In this document: positions 9,396 through 18,942 of the stretch, piece by piece
Layout: each line of letters begins with the position of its first letter
How positions within the stretch are numbered: position 1 is the stretch's first letter
Origin: Niveispirillum cyanobacteriorum
GTDB lineage: Bacteria > Pseudomonadota > Alphaproteobacteria > Azospirillales > Azospirillaceae
Direction: 5' to 3'
Length of the DNA: 64,000 nucleotides
NCBI RefSeq assembly: GCF_002868735.1
Contig: NZ_CP025612.1
Span: 248,001 to 312,000, forward strand
The notes under the pieces: model-generated
Told to the model about the DNA's origin: nothing
Databases searched by the model: none
What the model saw: only the letters and a program-made list of their open reading frames with translations
Position numbers and translations under genes: made by a program

Positions 9396-10175
9396 ATGAA
9401 GGCGAAGATTCTATTGATAGCGGTACTGATCTGCGGCGTGCTGTTCAACACGCTGCCGGCGCTGGCATTGGAGGGTGCGTCCTCCTACATGAAGGAAGGG
9501 GACATCGACCTTCTGTCGATCCTGCCCGCCGCGCCCAAGGAAGGTGACCCCCGGGCCGAGGCCGACCGCGCCATTTTCCGCGCCACCCGGAAGCTGGAAG
9601 GCTCGCCGCGCTGGCTGCTAGCCACCAGCGATGTCAGCGAGAAGCCGGATTACATGTACAGCGCCTATAGCTGTGCCATGGGCTTGGAGCTGACGGAAAA
9701 GCAGGCACCGGCCCTGACCCATGTTCTGGAAACGGCGGCGGATAACGCGTCCGATGCCAACCGCGCCGTGAAGAAGAAGTTCCAGCGTCAGCGGCCGTTC
9801 AAGTTCGATGACGGCCCGATCTGTCAGTCGCGAATTGAGGTGATGAGCTTTGATTACCCGTCAGGCCACACGACCCATGGCTGGACCTGGGCCCTGATCC
9901 TGGCCGAACTGATGCCAGAGCGGGCGTCGGCCATCTTGGCGCGGGGCCGCGCCTATGGTGAAAGTCGGATCGTCTGTGGCGTTCACAATGCCAGTGCGGT
10001 GGAGGCCGGGCGTTTGTCCGCGACCCTGTCCATGACCCGCCTGCGATCCTCTCCCGCTTTCCAGGCGGACTTAGCAGCGGCCAAGGCAGAACTGTCCGCT
10101 CTTGCGTCCCAATCTCAGCCGGATGCCGCCCGCTGTCAGGCCGAAGCCCAGACCCTGGCAACGCCGGTTCTGTGA
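9396..10175 (+). CDS. Class A non-specific acid phosphatase-like protein (PAP2 superfamily)
   Basis: Probably periplasmic phosphomonoesterase, 259 aa, with a signal peptide (MKAKILLIAVLICGVLFNTL..ALA). The class A signature K-x6-RP / PSGH / SR-x5-H-x3-D is present as KKKFQRQRPF, DYPSGHTTHG and SRIVCGVHNASA. The catalytic histidines and arginines are in place, but the final motif Asp is Ala (H-NAS-A), so activity may be altered. A strong terminator follows at 10294. It lies 40 bp downstream of the large regulator gene on the same strand and may share its transcript. The family is clear; in vivo function is not. Confidence 0.85.
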   Translation: MKAKILLIAVLICGVLFNTLPALALEGASSYMKEGDIDLLSILPAAPKEGDPRAEADRAIFRATRKLEGSPRWLLATSDVSEKPDYMYSAYSCAMGLELTEKQAPALTHVLETAADNASDANRAVKKKFQRQRPFKFDDGPICQSRIEVMSFDYPSGHTTHGWTWALILAELMPERASAILARGRAYGESRIVCGVHNASAVEAGRLSATLSMTRLRSSPAFQADLAAAKAELSALASQSQPDAARCQAEAQTLATPVL

Positions 10176-10293
10176 TCGATATATCTCGATGGTAGTATTC
10201 AGGGTCGATAGGTCAGTCCAGTCTAGTGAAGCTGCGGTATTGATGCCCTGAAAGCCCGTGAGAATCGGCATTCCCCGAAGTCTAAACAGTTGA

Positions 10294-10341
10294 CCACATC
10301 GCAGTGCAGCGTGAATCACCGCACTGCGATGTGGCATTTTT
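10294..10341 (+). terminator. Intrinsic terminator downstream of acid phosphatase gene
   Basis: A perfect 14-bp stem (10294-10307 with 10321-10334) with a 13-nt loop is followed by CATTTTTGC. It lies 118 bp after the phosphatase stop codon. Confidence 0.82.
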
Positions 10342-10640
10342 GCAGCGCCAGCGCTAGACAGCGGCTCCAGGCCTGCTCGCCTATCGGCAATCCAGGCGAT
10401 CTGCGGCTTTCCGCATCGATCCTGTCGCTTCAAACTCTTCAATCTGATTGTATGGATCAACTGAACATACATTATATCATATAAATATACTATGGGAGCG
10501 GTAACAAATTCGATTGACGATCCTCTCTCATTAGATAATAGTGCCTTTCAAAATATGGGATATGCGCTGAGGGCAAAAGGGGTGATCCCGGTCCCCGGCG
10601 CGTGGGCAAATCATCGAAAAGCCAAGTAGGGAGGTCACTC
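10342..10640. other. Leader of the pectin-locus TonB receptor gene
   Basis: No convincing gene. The stretch 10440-10500 is AT-rich (ACATTATATCATATAAATATAC) and probably carries the promoter of the receptor gene. I could not fix one -35/-10 pair. Confidence 0.45.
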
Positions 10641-13600
10641 GTGAACAAGTGTGTAGTCAGCCGTCGCGGACGGCTGCTGAGCGGCACCGCCATTGCTGCC
10701 GCCGCTTTCGTCGGCGTCGCGTTGCCAGCGTTGGCACAGTCCACCCCCGCCTCGAATGACGTGCTGGAAGAGGTGGTGGTCACTGGCTCGCGCATTCCGC
10801 GCGCCTTCTCCGCCCCCACGCCTGTGAATGTGGTGGGCGCCGAGGAAGTGAAGCTGTCCGGTAACGTCAATATCGAGAAGATGCTGGCGCAGCTGCCGCA
10901 GGCCGTCGCCTCGCAGTTGGGCAGCGCCACCTCCAACACAGTTCCCGGTGGCTTTGCCGATGTGAACCTGCGTGGCTTCGGGGCCACCCGCAATCTGGTG
11001 CTGGTCAATGGTCGCCGCTTCGCCATCTATGGGCCGGAGCAGGTGACCGATCTGAATACCATCCCGTCCACACTGATTGCGCGCACCGAAATCGTCACCG
11101 GCGGTTCGTCGGCGGTTTATGGTTCGGATGCCATCACAGGCGTCGTGAACTTCATCATGCGCGACGATTTCGAAGGTGTCGAAGCCCGCGCCCAGATCAA
11201 TCTGGACCAGCCGACGACCACCCCGACCTACAATGTCGACATCACGGCGGGCGGCAATTTCGCCAATGGCCGTGGCAATGTCGTGGTGGCCGGCAACTTC
11301 CTGGACCGTGGCGCCATCACGCGCGGCGACCGTGGCAGCTTTGCTTATGACAGCTTGTCCGATGGCTGCGTGGTCAAGGGGTCGGGCAGCGCCAATGGTG
11401 CGGGCACGCCCTTTACGCCGCCTGCGGGCCAGGGCTGCGTCGCCGGTGGCGGCGAGTTGGGCTTCATCCGGGGTGGTTCGGGCGATATCCCGAATGGCCG
11501 CTTCTCCGGCATTCCGTCGTTCGGCGGGTCCAATGCCGCGCTGAACGCCGCCTATACCGCCGCCGGTCTGGGTTCGCTGGGCTCACGTGGGTTCACCTTC
11601 AACGATGGTGGCACGACGGCGCGCCCGGCGATCACGCCGCAGGATGACTTCAACCTGGGTCCGGACAATTACCTGATCCAGCCGCAGCGCCGCGTGATGC
11701 TGAACAGCTTCGGCCATTATGATTTCACGGACAAGATCCGTGGTTTCATGGAGCTGCATTACTCCAACAATGTGGTCGACGCCCGCCTGGCCCCGACCAA
11801 TGTCGGCGCGCCGACCCTGTTCAATGTGAACAACCCCTATCTGTCACCGGCCATGCAGGAGGTTTTCCGCCAGCTGGACCTGGCGGAAACTGGCACGACG
11901 ACAGTGACCAGCGGTACCGCTACCCGCACTACCACGCGTGGTGATGGTCTGGCCCTTGTCACCGCCGGTCGCCGCTATGTGGAGGTTGGCCCCCGCCGCG
12001 CCACGGAACGCCGCAACACCTATCGCGGGGCCTGGGGCTTCGATTGGGATCTGGGCAGTGCGTCAGAGGATTTCCTCTCTGACCTGAACTTCAACACCTA
12101 TTACACCTACGCCCGCACCGAGAATACGCTGCTGCTGCAGAACGCCATTTCGCGGTCGCGCTTGCAGGCCTCGCTGCTGTCCAACGGGTCGACGGCCCCC
12201 GTCTGTAACATCTTCGGCGCCAATATCTCCGCCGCGTGCCGTACGGCCATCGCCATCAACGCCACCAACTCCACCGTCGCCACCCAGCAGACGGCCCAGG
12301 CCAGCGTGACGGGCAAGCTGTTCCCGGTGCCGGCGGGCGATGTCGGTTTCTCCACCGGCGTGGAATGGCGTGACACCAGCGCCACCTTCACCCCCGACAG
12401 CTTCCTGGCGTCGGGCGACGTGGCGGGCTTCAATCCCGGCCTGCCGACCCGGGGCAGCACCAGCGTCAAGGAAGTGTTCGGCGAGTTGAACATTCCGCTG
12501 CTGCGCGATCTGCCGATGGTGGACGCGCTGGAGGCCAATGGCGCCTTCCGTTATTCCGACTATTCCCTGTCGGGCATCGGTTCGGTCTGGACCTATTCCG
12601 GTGGTCTGGATTATCGCGCCACCAGCGATATCGCCTTTCGTGGGCAGTATCAGCGCGCCATCCGTGCGCCCAACGTGAATGAGCTGTTCGGCGGCATCAA
12701 CCGCGTGGTCAGCGTTGCCACCGACCCCTGTTCGTCCCGTGCCCCGGCAGCACAGCAGACGGCGGCGGTGCGCGCCATCTGTGCGGCTACGGGTGTGCCG
12801 ACCGCCAATATATTCACGGCGGCGGTACAGCCCAACACCATCTTCGGTGCTGATTTCGGCGGCAACCCGAACCTGCGTGAGGAACGGTCCGATACCTACA
12901 CATTCGGCACCATCCTGACGCCGGAATTCGTGCCCGGCCTGAACCTGTCGGTCGATTACTTCAAGATCAAGCTGGACGGCGCCATCTCTGCCCTGGGCGG
13001 CGGTCTGCAGAACACGCTGAACCTCTGTTACAACGTCATTCAGGACGCTGGCAGCGAGTTCTGCCGCGCCATCAACCGCAACCCGACGACGGGCGAGATC
13101 AACGATCCGTATGTGGCCAAGATCCTGAACGCCAATACGGGCCGCTTGCAGACGTCGGGTATCGATCTGGCGGCACGCTATTCCTTCGCCGCCGATTTCG
13201 GCTTCCCCGGCCTGTCGGATGTGTCGTCCTTCGACATTTCCACCAGCTACACCTTCCTGGATGATTTCACCTCCACCCCCGTGGCGGCATTCCCCAATAT
13301 CCAGAATCACTGCGAGGGCTCGTTCGGCCCGACCTGCGGTCAGCCGCTGCCGGTCTGGCGGGGCAGCACGCGCGTCAGCTGGAATGTCGATGCCTTGCAG
13401 CTGTCGGTCCGCCACCGCTATGTCGGCAAGGTCACCACCGACCGTTACATTGTGCCCAAGCGTCAGGGTTCCGCCGCCACGCCGGCACTGGACAGCATCG
13501 CCTACCCAACGCTGGCCGCCCAGAACTACTTCGACGTCTCCTTCAACTATGATTTCAGCGACAGCCTGCAGGTCTTCGGCGGCGTGAACAATGCGTTCAA

Positions 13601-13706
13601 CAACCGCCCGCCGATCACCACGCAGGGGCCGAATTCCAACACCTTCTCGGCCACCTATGACGTGCTCGGGCCCGAGTTCTTCCTGGGTGCTACGGTGAAG
13701 TTCTAA
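10641..13706 (+). CDS. TonB-dependent receptor of the pectin/rhamnose locus
   Basis: Outer-membrane energised importer, 1021 aa. The GTG at 10641 is chosen because AGGGAGG lies seven bases upstream; the earlier GTG at 10602 has no such site. Signal peptide to about residue 31 (..VALPALAQ), then the TonB-box-like LEEVVVTGSRIPR, a plug domain (RGFGATRNLVLVNGRRF; GGSSAVYGSDAITGVVNF), a 22-strand-type barrel and a terminal aromatic residue (..LGATVKF). This is the Caulobacter/Sphingomonas class that imports oligosaccharides without SusD. Being first gene of a cluster with GH28, GH43 and RhaT, its likely ligands are pectin or rhamnogalacturonan oligosaccharides (inference). Confidence 0.93.
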   Translation: MNKCVVSRRGRLLSGTAIAAAAFVGVALPALAQSTPASNDVLEEVVVTGSRIPRAFSAPTPVNVVGAEEVKLSGNVNIEKMLAQLPQAVASQLGSATSNTVPGGFADVNLRGFGATRNLVLVNGRRFAIYGPEQVTDLNTIPSTLIARTEIVTGGSSAVYGSDAITGVVNFIMRDDFEGVEARAQINLDQPTTTPTYNVDITAGGNFANGRGNVVVAGNFLDRGAITRGDRGSFAYDSLSDGCVVKGSGSANGAGTPFTPPAGQGCVAGGGELGFIRGGSGDIPNGRFSGIPSFGGSNAALNAAYTAAGLGSLGSRGFTFNDGGTTARPAITPQDDFNLGPDNYLIQPQRRVMLNSFGHYDFTDKIRGFMELHYSNNVVDARLAPTNVGAPTLFNVNNPYLSPAMQEVFRQLDLAETGTTTVTSGTATRTTTRGDGLALVTAGRRYVEVGPRRATERRNTYRGAWGFDWDLGSASEDFLSDLNFNTYYTYARTENTLLLQNAISRSRLQASLLSNGSTAPVCNIFGANISAACRTAIAINATNSTVATQQTAQASVTGKLFPVPAGDVGFSTGVEWRDTSATFTPDSFLASGDVAGFNPGLPTRGSTSVKEVFGELNIPLLRDLPMVDALEANGAFRYSDYSLSGIGSVWTYSGGLDYRATSDIAFRGQYQRAIRAPNVNELFGGINRVVSVATDPCSSRAPAAQQTAAVRAICAATGVPTANIFTAAVQPNTIFGADFGGNPNLREERSDTYTFGTILTPEFVPGLNLSVDYFKIKLDGAISALGGGLQNTLNLCYNVIQDAGSEFCRAINRNPTTGEINDPYVAKILNANTGRLQTSGIDLAARYSFAADFGFPGLSDVSSFDISTSYTFLDDFTSTPVAAFPNIQNHCEGSFGPTCGQPLPVWRGSTRVSWNVDALQLSVRHRYVGKVTTDRYIVPKRQGSAATPALDSIAYPTLAAQNYFDVSFNYDFSDSLQVFGGVNNAFNNRPPITTQGPNSNTFSATYDVLGPEFFLGATVKF

Positions 13707-13714
13707 GTCAAGAA

Positions 13715-13747
13715 GCCCCTCTCCCGCCCTTGGGCGGGGGAGGGGGC
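13715..13747 (+). terminator. Intercistronic hairpin after the TonB receptor gene
   Basis: A GC-rich near-perfect stem (GCCCCTCTCCCGCCC with GGGCGGGGGAGGGG) just after the receptor stop codon. There is no T-run, so it could be a weak terminator or an mRNA-stability hairpin between the receptor and GH28 genes. Confidence 0.5.
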
Positions 13748-13765
13748 ATGATCGGGAGGGTGAAG

Positions 13766-15352
13766 ATGTTCGACCGCCGTTCGCTTGTCATGGGTGCCGG
13801 GGCGATGGCCAGTGCCGGTATGGTTGCCGGGGCCGCCGCCGCCAAGACCCAACCCGCCCAGGGCGGGCCGTTCCAGGTCTTCCAGGCTGATATCCGCCAA
13901 TTCGGGGCCAAGGGTGACGGCAGCGCCATCGACACGCCCGCCATCAACAAGGCCATCGATTATGTGGCCGAACGCGGCGGCGGTACTGTTTATTTCCCGC
14001 CCGGCACCTATGCCTGCTACACGATCCGGCTGAAAAGCCGCATTACGTTGTATCTGGAGCAGGGTGCCACCATCCTCGCGGCGGCACCCACCGACACCCA
14101 GGGCTATGACCATCCGGAGCCCATTCCGGACTGGAACAAGTATCAGGATTTCGGCCATAGCCATTGGCGCAACAGCCTGATCTGGGGCGAGGGGCTGCAC
14201 GACATTGCCATCATCGGTCCCGGTCTGATCTGGGGCAAGGGACTGGGCCGTGGCGATGGCAAGGATAACTGGCTGAAGGACCCGTCCGGTCCCGGCACCG
14301 GCAACAAGGCCATCGCCCTGAAATGGTGCCGCAACGTCCTGCTGCGTGATTTCAAGGTGCTGGAGGGGGGATGGTTCGCCCTTCTGGCCACCGGCGTCGA
14401 TAACATGACCATCGACAATCTGCTGGTCGATACCAACCGCGACGGGTTCGATATCGATTGCTGCAAGAATGTCCGGGTCACCAACTGCACCGTCAATTCC
14501 CCTTACGATGACGCCATCTGTCCCAAATCCAGCTTCGGCCTGGGCGAGGCGCGGGTGACGGAGAACCTGACCATTTCCGACTGTCTGGTGACGGGCAATT
14601 ATCAGGTCGGGTCCGTCCTGGACGGCACCTGGAAGAAGATGCCCGCCGATTTTGCGCCCCTGATCCACGGGCGTATCAAATTCGGCACGGAAACCAATGG
14701 CGGTTTCCGCAACATCACCATCACCAACTGCATTTTCGAGGATAGCCGGGGTCTGGCGTTCGAGACGGTGGATGGCGGGGTGTTCGAGGATGTGACCGTC
14801 AGCAATATTGCCATGCGTGGCATTGTCGACGCGCCGATCTTCCTGCGTCTGGGCAAGCGCATGCGGGGGCCGGCGGGTGTGCCGGTCGGGTCGCTGAAAC
14901 GTATCCTGATCCAGAATGTGGTCAGTTCCAGCGCCACCATCCTGCCGTCGGTCGTCGCAGGCCTCACCGAAAAGCCCATCGAGGATCTGCGCATCGCGGA
15001 TTGCTATTTCCACCATGTCGGTGGCGCGCCAGCGTCTATGGCGCAGATCAATCCGCCGGAGGCCGAAATGGCCTATCCGGAAGCGACCATGTTCGGCGAT
15101 CTGCCGGCCACGGGCTTCTTCATCCGCCACGCGCGGCGGGTGGAGATGACCAATGTCGAGATCGCAGTAGAAGCACCCGATCCGCGTCCGGCCATCCGGC
15201 TGGAGGATGTGAAGGACGCGGATTTCTTCCGCCTGCGCGTACCGCGCGCCGCCCCTGCCTTCGCGTTGAAGGATGTCGTCGATTTCCGCAGCACAGGCGC
15301 CCGCTGGCTGCCCGACCGGATCAATGACGGCCCGATCAATGGTACCTTCTAA
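13766..15352 (+). CDS. Glycoside hydrolase family 28 (polygalacturonase/rhamnogalacturonase-like)
   Basis: Hydrolyses alpha-1,4-galacturonic or related linkages in pectin with a right-handed beta-helix fold; 528 aa. The ATG at 13766 has GGGAGGG five bases upstream. The N-terminus (MFDRRSLVMGAGAMASAGM) looks like a Tat signal, so export folded to the periplasm is likely. The fold start is seen in DIRQFGAKGDGSAIDTPAI. Catalytic-type motifs are NRDGFDID (family NTDG..D), YDDAICPKSS (the DD pair) and HGRIKFGTE (the RIK region). Endo/exo mode and substrate cannot be told from sequence. It lies 59 bp after the receptor gene and 17 bp before an SDR gene. Confidence 0.9.
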   Translation: MFDRRSLVMGAGAMASAGMVAGAAAAKTQPAQGGPFQVFQADIRQFGAKGDGSAIDTPAINKAIDYVAERGGGTVYFPPGTYACYTIRLKSRITLYLEQGATILAAAPTDTQGYDHPEPIPDWNKYQDFGHSHWRNSLIWGEGLHDIAIIGPGLIWGKGLGRGDGKDNWLKDPSGPGTGNKAIALKWCRNVLLRDFKVLEGGWFALLATGVDNMTIDNLLVDTNRDGFDIDCCKNVRVTNCTVNSPYDDAICPKSSFGLGEARVTENLTISDCLVTGNYQVGSVLDGTWKKMPADFAPLIHGRIKFGTETNGGFRNITITNCIFEDSRGLAFETVDGGVFEDVTVSNIAMRGIVDAPIFLRLGKRMRGPAGVPVGSLKRILIQNVVSSSATILPSVVAGLTEKPIEDLRIADCYFHHVGGAPASMAQINPPEAEMAYPEATMFGDLPATGFFIRHARRVEMTNVEIAVEAPDPRPAIRLEDVKDADFFRLRVPRAAPAFALKDVVDFRSTGARWLPDRINDGPINGTF

Positions 15353-15369
15353 TCCCGAGGTCTTTTGAG

Positions 15370-16119
15370 ATGAGCAGTTTTGCCGGGCGCTTTTCGGGGC
15401 GCAATGCGATCATTACCGGCGGCGCGTCCGGCCTTGGGCTGGCGGTTGCCCGCCGTGTACGGGCGGAAGGGGGGCGGGTCGCCCTCTGGGATCTGAATGC
15501 CAACGCCCTGGCGGCCGCCGCCACCGATGTGGATGCCACCCACACTGTGGCCGTTGATGTCGCCGATGCCGCACAGGTGGCCGTGGCCACACTGTCCAGT
15601 GTGGCGGCACTGGGTCATGTCGATATCCTGATCTGCTCCGCCGGGATCACCGGGGCCACCGCGCCGGTACAGGACTTCCCGTTGGACAGCTGGTACCGCA
15701 CCATCGCTATCAACCTGCATGGCGTCTTTCATTGCTGCCGGGCCGTGGTGCCGCACATGTTGACGCGCGGTTACGGCCGCATCGTCAACATCGCGTCCGT
15801 TGCCGGCAAGGAAGGTAACCCCAATGCTTCCGCCTACTCGGCGTCGAAGGCGGGGGTGATCGGCTTCACCAAATCGCTGGGCAAGGAACTGGCGACCAAG
15901 GGCGTGATCGCCAACAGCCTGACGCCCGCCACCTTTGACAGCCCGATCCTGGATCAGCTGCCGCCAAGCCAGGTTGACTATATGCGCTCCCGCATCCCCA
16001 TGGGGCGCCTCGGCATGGTGGAGGAAAGTGCTGCCATGGTCTGTTTCATGGCGTCACAGGAATGCAGCTTCACCACCGCTGCCACCTTCGATACCTCGGG
16101 CGGTAGAACCACATTCTAA
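15370..16119 (+). CDS. Short-chain dehydrogenase/reductase, probably sugar-acid or rhamnose pathway
   Basis: Cytoplasmic NAD(P)-dependent oxidoreductase, 249 aa, classical SDR length. The Rossmann motif is GGASGLG (residues ~16-22), followed by NAG-type CSAGIT, the catalytic Ser in NIASVAG and YSASK. It lies between GH28 and the L-rhamnose symporter gene, so oxidation of rhamnose or a 2-keto-3-deoxy-sugar acid is a reasonable guess, as in non-phosphorylating L-rhamnose pathways. Annotation as FabG-like would also fit by family alone. Family sure, substrate uncertain. Confidence 0.85.
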   Translation: MSSFAGRFSGRNAIITGGASGLGLAVARRVRAEGGRVALWDLNANALAAAATDVDATHTVAVDVADAAQVAVATLSSVAALGHVDILICSAGITGATAPVQDFPLDSWYRTIAINLHGVFHCCRAVVPHMLTRGYGRIVNIASVAGKEGNPNASAYSASKAGVIGFTKSLGKELATKGVIANSLTPATFDSPILDQLPPSQVDYMRSRIPMGRLGMVEESAAMVCFMASQECSFTTAATFDTSGGRTTF

Positions 16120-16264
16120 TTAATTCACCACAATCTAAGATCAAAATTCAGAATGTGAGAAATTTGCCGTATAAATCACCGGGCAGGACGCACTCGGCGT
16201 ACCTTATGCCAAGGCACCATAGAGGCGTTCAGCCCGAAAAGGTGAAATGGGAGGATAATCAGGC

Positions 16265-17329
16265 ATGGTTGGCAATCCGTTGCTGGGCGTTCTTTTCCAC
16301 TGGTTGGGCGGTCTCGCCTCGGCCAGCTTTTATGTCCCCTATCGCGCTGTCCGGCGCTGGTCATGGGAGATCTACTGGCTGACCGGCGGCATCGTTTCCT
16401 GGCTGCTGGCGCCGTGGTTCTTTGCGTCGGTGCAAACCAACGACCTGTTGGGTGTGCTGTCGGCAACGCCAACGCCGACCCTGGTCTGGCCCGTTATCTT
16501 CGGCATGCTCTGGGGCTTTGGTGGCCTGACCTACGGCTTGACCATGCGCTATCTGGGCCTGTCGCTGGGCATGGCGGTGGTGCTGGGTCTGTGCACCGTG
16601 TTCGGTACCCTGATCCCGCCTTTGTTCCAGGGGGATTTCAAGGCCAAACTGATCGACACCGCGGGTGGCAATGTCATCCTACTGGGTCTGGCCGTTACCT
16701 TTGCCGGTATCGTGGTCGTCGCCATGGCGGGTGCGCGCAAGGATGCGGCCCTGTCGGAGGAGCAGAAGAAGGCCGCGGTGGCGGAGTTCGACTTTGTGAA
16801 GGGCATCGCCGTCGCCACCTTCTCCGGCATCATGTCCTCCTGCTTTGCCTTCGGGCTCGCGGCCGGGGAGCCGGTGAAGGCGCTGTCGGCGGCGGCTGGC
16901 ACGGGTCCGCTCTGGACCGGTCTTCCTATCCTTTGCCTGGTGATGTTCGGCGGCCTGATCACCAATGCCGTCTGGTGCGGCATCCTGATCAACCGCAACA
17001 AGAGTGCCGGTGAATGGCTGGGCCGGACCAAGGACGCTGGCGAGCGTCCGCCGCTGGTCGCCAACTTCGTGCTTTGCGCCATTGCCGGTGCCGCCTGGTA
17101 CTTCCAGTTCTTCTTCTACACGATGGGTGAAAGCCAGATGGGGGCCTATGGCTTCTCCTCCTGGACCCTGCACATGGCCTCCATCATCATTTTCGGCACG
17201 CTCTGGGGTTTTGCCTTCAAGGAATGGAAGGATGCGCGGCCCGGTGTGCGCCTGATGGTCTGGTCGGGTGTCGGCCTGCTGGTGCTGGCCACCATCATCA
17301 TCGGTTACGGCAATCAGATGGCAGGGTGA
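16265..17329 (+). CDS. rhaT: L-rhamnose/proton symporter RhaT
   Basis: Inner-membrane importer of L-rhamnose driven by the proton gradient; 354 aa against 344 for the E. coli protein. The opening (NPLLGVLFHWLGGLASASFY) and the segments WSWEIYWLTGGIVSWLLAP and FGMLWGFGGLTYGLTMRYLG are typical of RhaT, and about ten hydrophobic segments are visible. GGGAGG lies nine bases before the ATG. It is preceded by a 145-bp gap that may hold a promoter and is followed 5 bp later by the GH43 gene. It points to rhamnogalacturonan or rhamnoside breakdown as the locus function. Confidence 0.93.
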   Translation: MVGNPLLGVLFHWLGGLASASFYVPYRAVRRWSWEIYWLTGGIVSWLLAPWFFASVQTNDLLGVLSATPTPTLVWPVIFGMLWGFGGLTYGLTMRYLGLSLGMAVVLGLCTVFGTLIPPLFQGDFKAKLIDTAGGNVILLGLAVTFAGIVVVAMAGARKDAALSEEQKKAAVAEFDFVKGIAVATFSGIMSSCFAFGLAAGEPVKALSAAAGTGPLWTGLPILCLVMFGGLITNAVWCGILINRNKSAGEWLGRTKDAGERPPLVANFVLCAIAGAAWYFQFFFYTMGESQMGAYGFSSWTLHMASIIIFGTLWGFAFKEWKDARPGVRLMVWSGVGLLVLATIIIGYGNQMAG

Positions 17330-17334
17330 AGATA

Positions 17335-18942
17335 ATGCGTCGGTTCCTGCTTTCCACCGCCCTGTCCATCGCACTTCTGTCGCCCTTGACCGTGCGGGCG
17401 TCGGAACCGGCAACCTATGCCAACCCTATCCTCTATGCCGACTATTCCGACCCGGATCTGATCCGGGTCGGGGATGAGTATGTGATGGTGGCGTCCAGCT
17501 TCCATTTCTCACCCGGCATTCCGGTGCTAAAATCACGCGATCTGGTGCACTGGACCATCGTGGGGCATGTCCTGCCCAAGCTGCCCTTCGCACCCGACTA
17601 TGATATGCCGGGGCCGTTTCAACTGGATGACACCAAGTCGAAGCCGGTGGACGGCACCCGCTATGCCAGCGGTGTCTGGGCGCCGTCCATCCGTCACCAT
17701 GACGGCCTGTTCCATGTCTATTGGGCCACGCCGGACGAAGGTGTCTTTATGGCGACGGCGGAAAAGCCGGAAGGCCCATGGACGGTCCCGGTGCAGGTTA
17801 TCGCCAAACCGAAGCTGGAAGACCCTTGCCCCTTCTGGGATGATGACGGGACGGCCTGGCTGGTCCATTCCGTGGTCGGCGCCGGCCCCATCATCCTGCA
17901 TCGCCTGAGCCCGGATGGCAAAAGCGTGCTGGATGAAGGCAAGATCATCATCCAGGACAAGGAGAAGCTGCCCATCCTGGAAGGGCCGAAGCTTTATAAG
18001 CGCAACGGCTTCTACTATATCCTTGCCCCCATCGGCGGGGTGGAGAAGGGCGTGCAAGTGGCCCTGCGCTCCCGCTCTATCCACGGTCCCTATGAATGGC
18101 AGGTGGTGTTGAGCCAGGGGACAACGGCCCTGGAAGGCCCGCACCAGGGCGGCTGGGTGGAAACCCCGTCGGGCCAGGGCTGGTTCGCGCATTTCAACAG
18201 TACCGGCGCCTTTGGCCGCATCGTGCATCTGCAGCCCGTCGAATGGGTCGATGACTGGCCCGTGATGGGCAAGCGGATAGCCGGCACCTATGGCGGGGAG
18301 CCGGTGACGGTGCATCCGATGCCGGACACGGGCGTGGCCCCCACGCAGGACCGTTTACAGGACAGCGACGAATTCACGGCCAAATCGCTGGGCCTGCAAT
18401 GGTCCTGGAATCATAACCCTGATGACAAGGCGTGGAGCCTGTCGGCCCGTCCCGGCTTCCTGCGCCTCACAGCGGGCAAGGCGGAACAGATTACGACCGC
18501 CCGCAACACCCTGACCCAGATTCTGCAAGGACCAGACCGGCTCATCACCGCACGGCTGGATATCTCCGGCCTGAAGGATGGGCAGCGGGCGGGCCTGTCC
18601 CTGTTCGGCGTGCGGCCCAGTTGGATTGGCGTTGCGGGGGAGGGGACGCAGAAGCGCCTGACCTTGTCGTCCGCTGGGGTGGAAACGCCGGGCCCGGTCG
18701 TGAAAGCCAGGACCGTACAGCTTCGGGCCGAGGTGACGGAGGATCAGAAGGTCCGATACGCCTACAGCCTGGATGAGGGAAAAAGTTTTCAGCCGTTTGG
18801 CGAGCCCATTCAGCTGGCCCGCTTCTCCTGGTGGAAGGGCTCCCGCCCCGCCCTTTTCACCTTCACGAAGGGGCAGCCAGGGGGCGTGGTGGATGTCGAT
18901 TGGGTACGGCTGGGGCCGTTGAGCAACGGGGATGCACGATGA
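17335..18942 (+). CDS. Glycoside hydrolase family 43 (beta-xylosidase/alpha-arabinofuranosidase type)
   Basis: Removes xylose or arabinose side chains from plant polysaccharide; 535 aa. The ATG at 17335 gives a Sec signal (MRRFLLSTALSIALLSPLTV..A). An N-terminal five-bladed propeller contains YADYSDPDLIRVGDEY (Asp general base), SSFHFSPGIPVLKSRDL and ILEGPKLYKRNGFYYI (Glu general acid). A C-terminal beta-sandwich (~residues 345-530, GH43_C2-like) follows. Domain order and length match bacterial GH43 beta-xylosidases. Its stop codon overlaps the next start by 4 bp (ATGA), showing tight coupling. Confidence 0.92.
   Translation: MRRFLLSTALSIALLSPLTVRASEPATYANPILYADYSDPDLIRVGDEYVMVASSFHFSPGIPVLKSRDLVHWTIVGHVLPKLPFAPDYDMPGPFQLDDTKSKPVDGTRYASGVWAPSIRHHDGLFHVYWATPDEGVFMATAEKPEGPWTVPVQVIAKPKLEDPCPFWDDDGTAWLVHSVVGAGPIILHRLSPDGKSVLDEGKIIIQDKEKLPILEGPKLYKRNGFYYILAPIGGVEKGVQVALRSRSIHGPYEWQVVLSQGTTALEGPHQGGWVETPSGQGWFAHFNSTGAFGRIVHLQPVEWVDDWPVMGKRIAGTYGGEPVTVHPMPDTGVAPTQDRLQDSDEFTAKSLGLQWSWNHNPDDKAWSLSARPGFLRLTAGKAEQITTARNTLTQILQGPDRLITARLDISGLKDGQRAGLSLFGVRPSWIGVAGEGTQKRLTLSSAGVETPGPVVKARTVQLRAEVTEDQKVRYAYSLDEGKSFQPFGEPIQLARFSWWKGSRPALFTFTKGQPGGVVDVDWVRLGPLSNGDAR

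Noticed and set aside
12063-13415. 450-codon minus-strand frame inside the TonB receptor gene
   Set aside because: Shadow of the receptor barrel; no family features.
13703-15130. 475-codon minus-strand frame over the GH28 gene
   Set aside because: Shadow; the GH28 catalytic motifs are on the plus strand.
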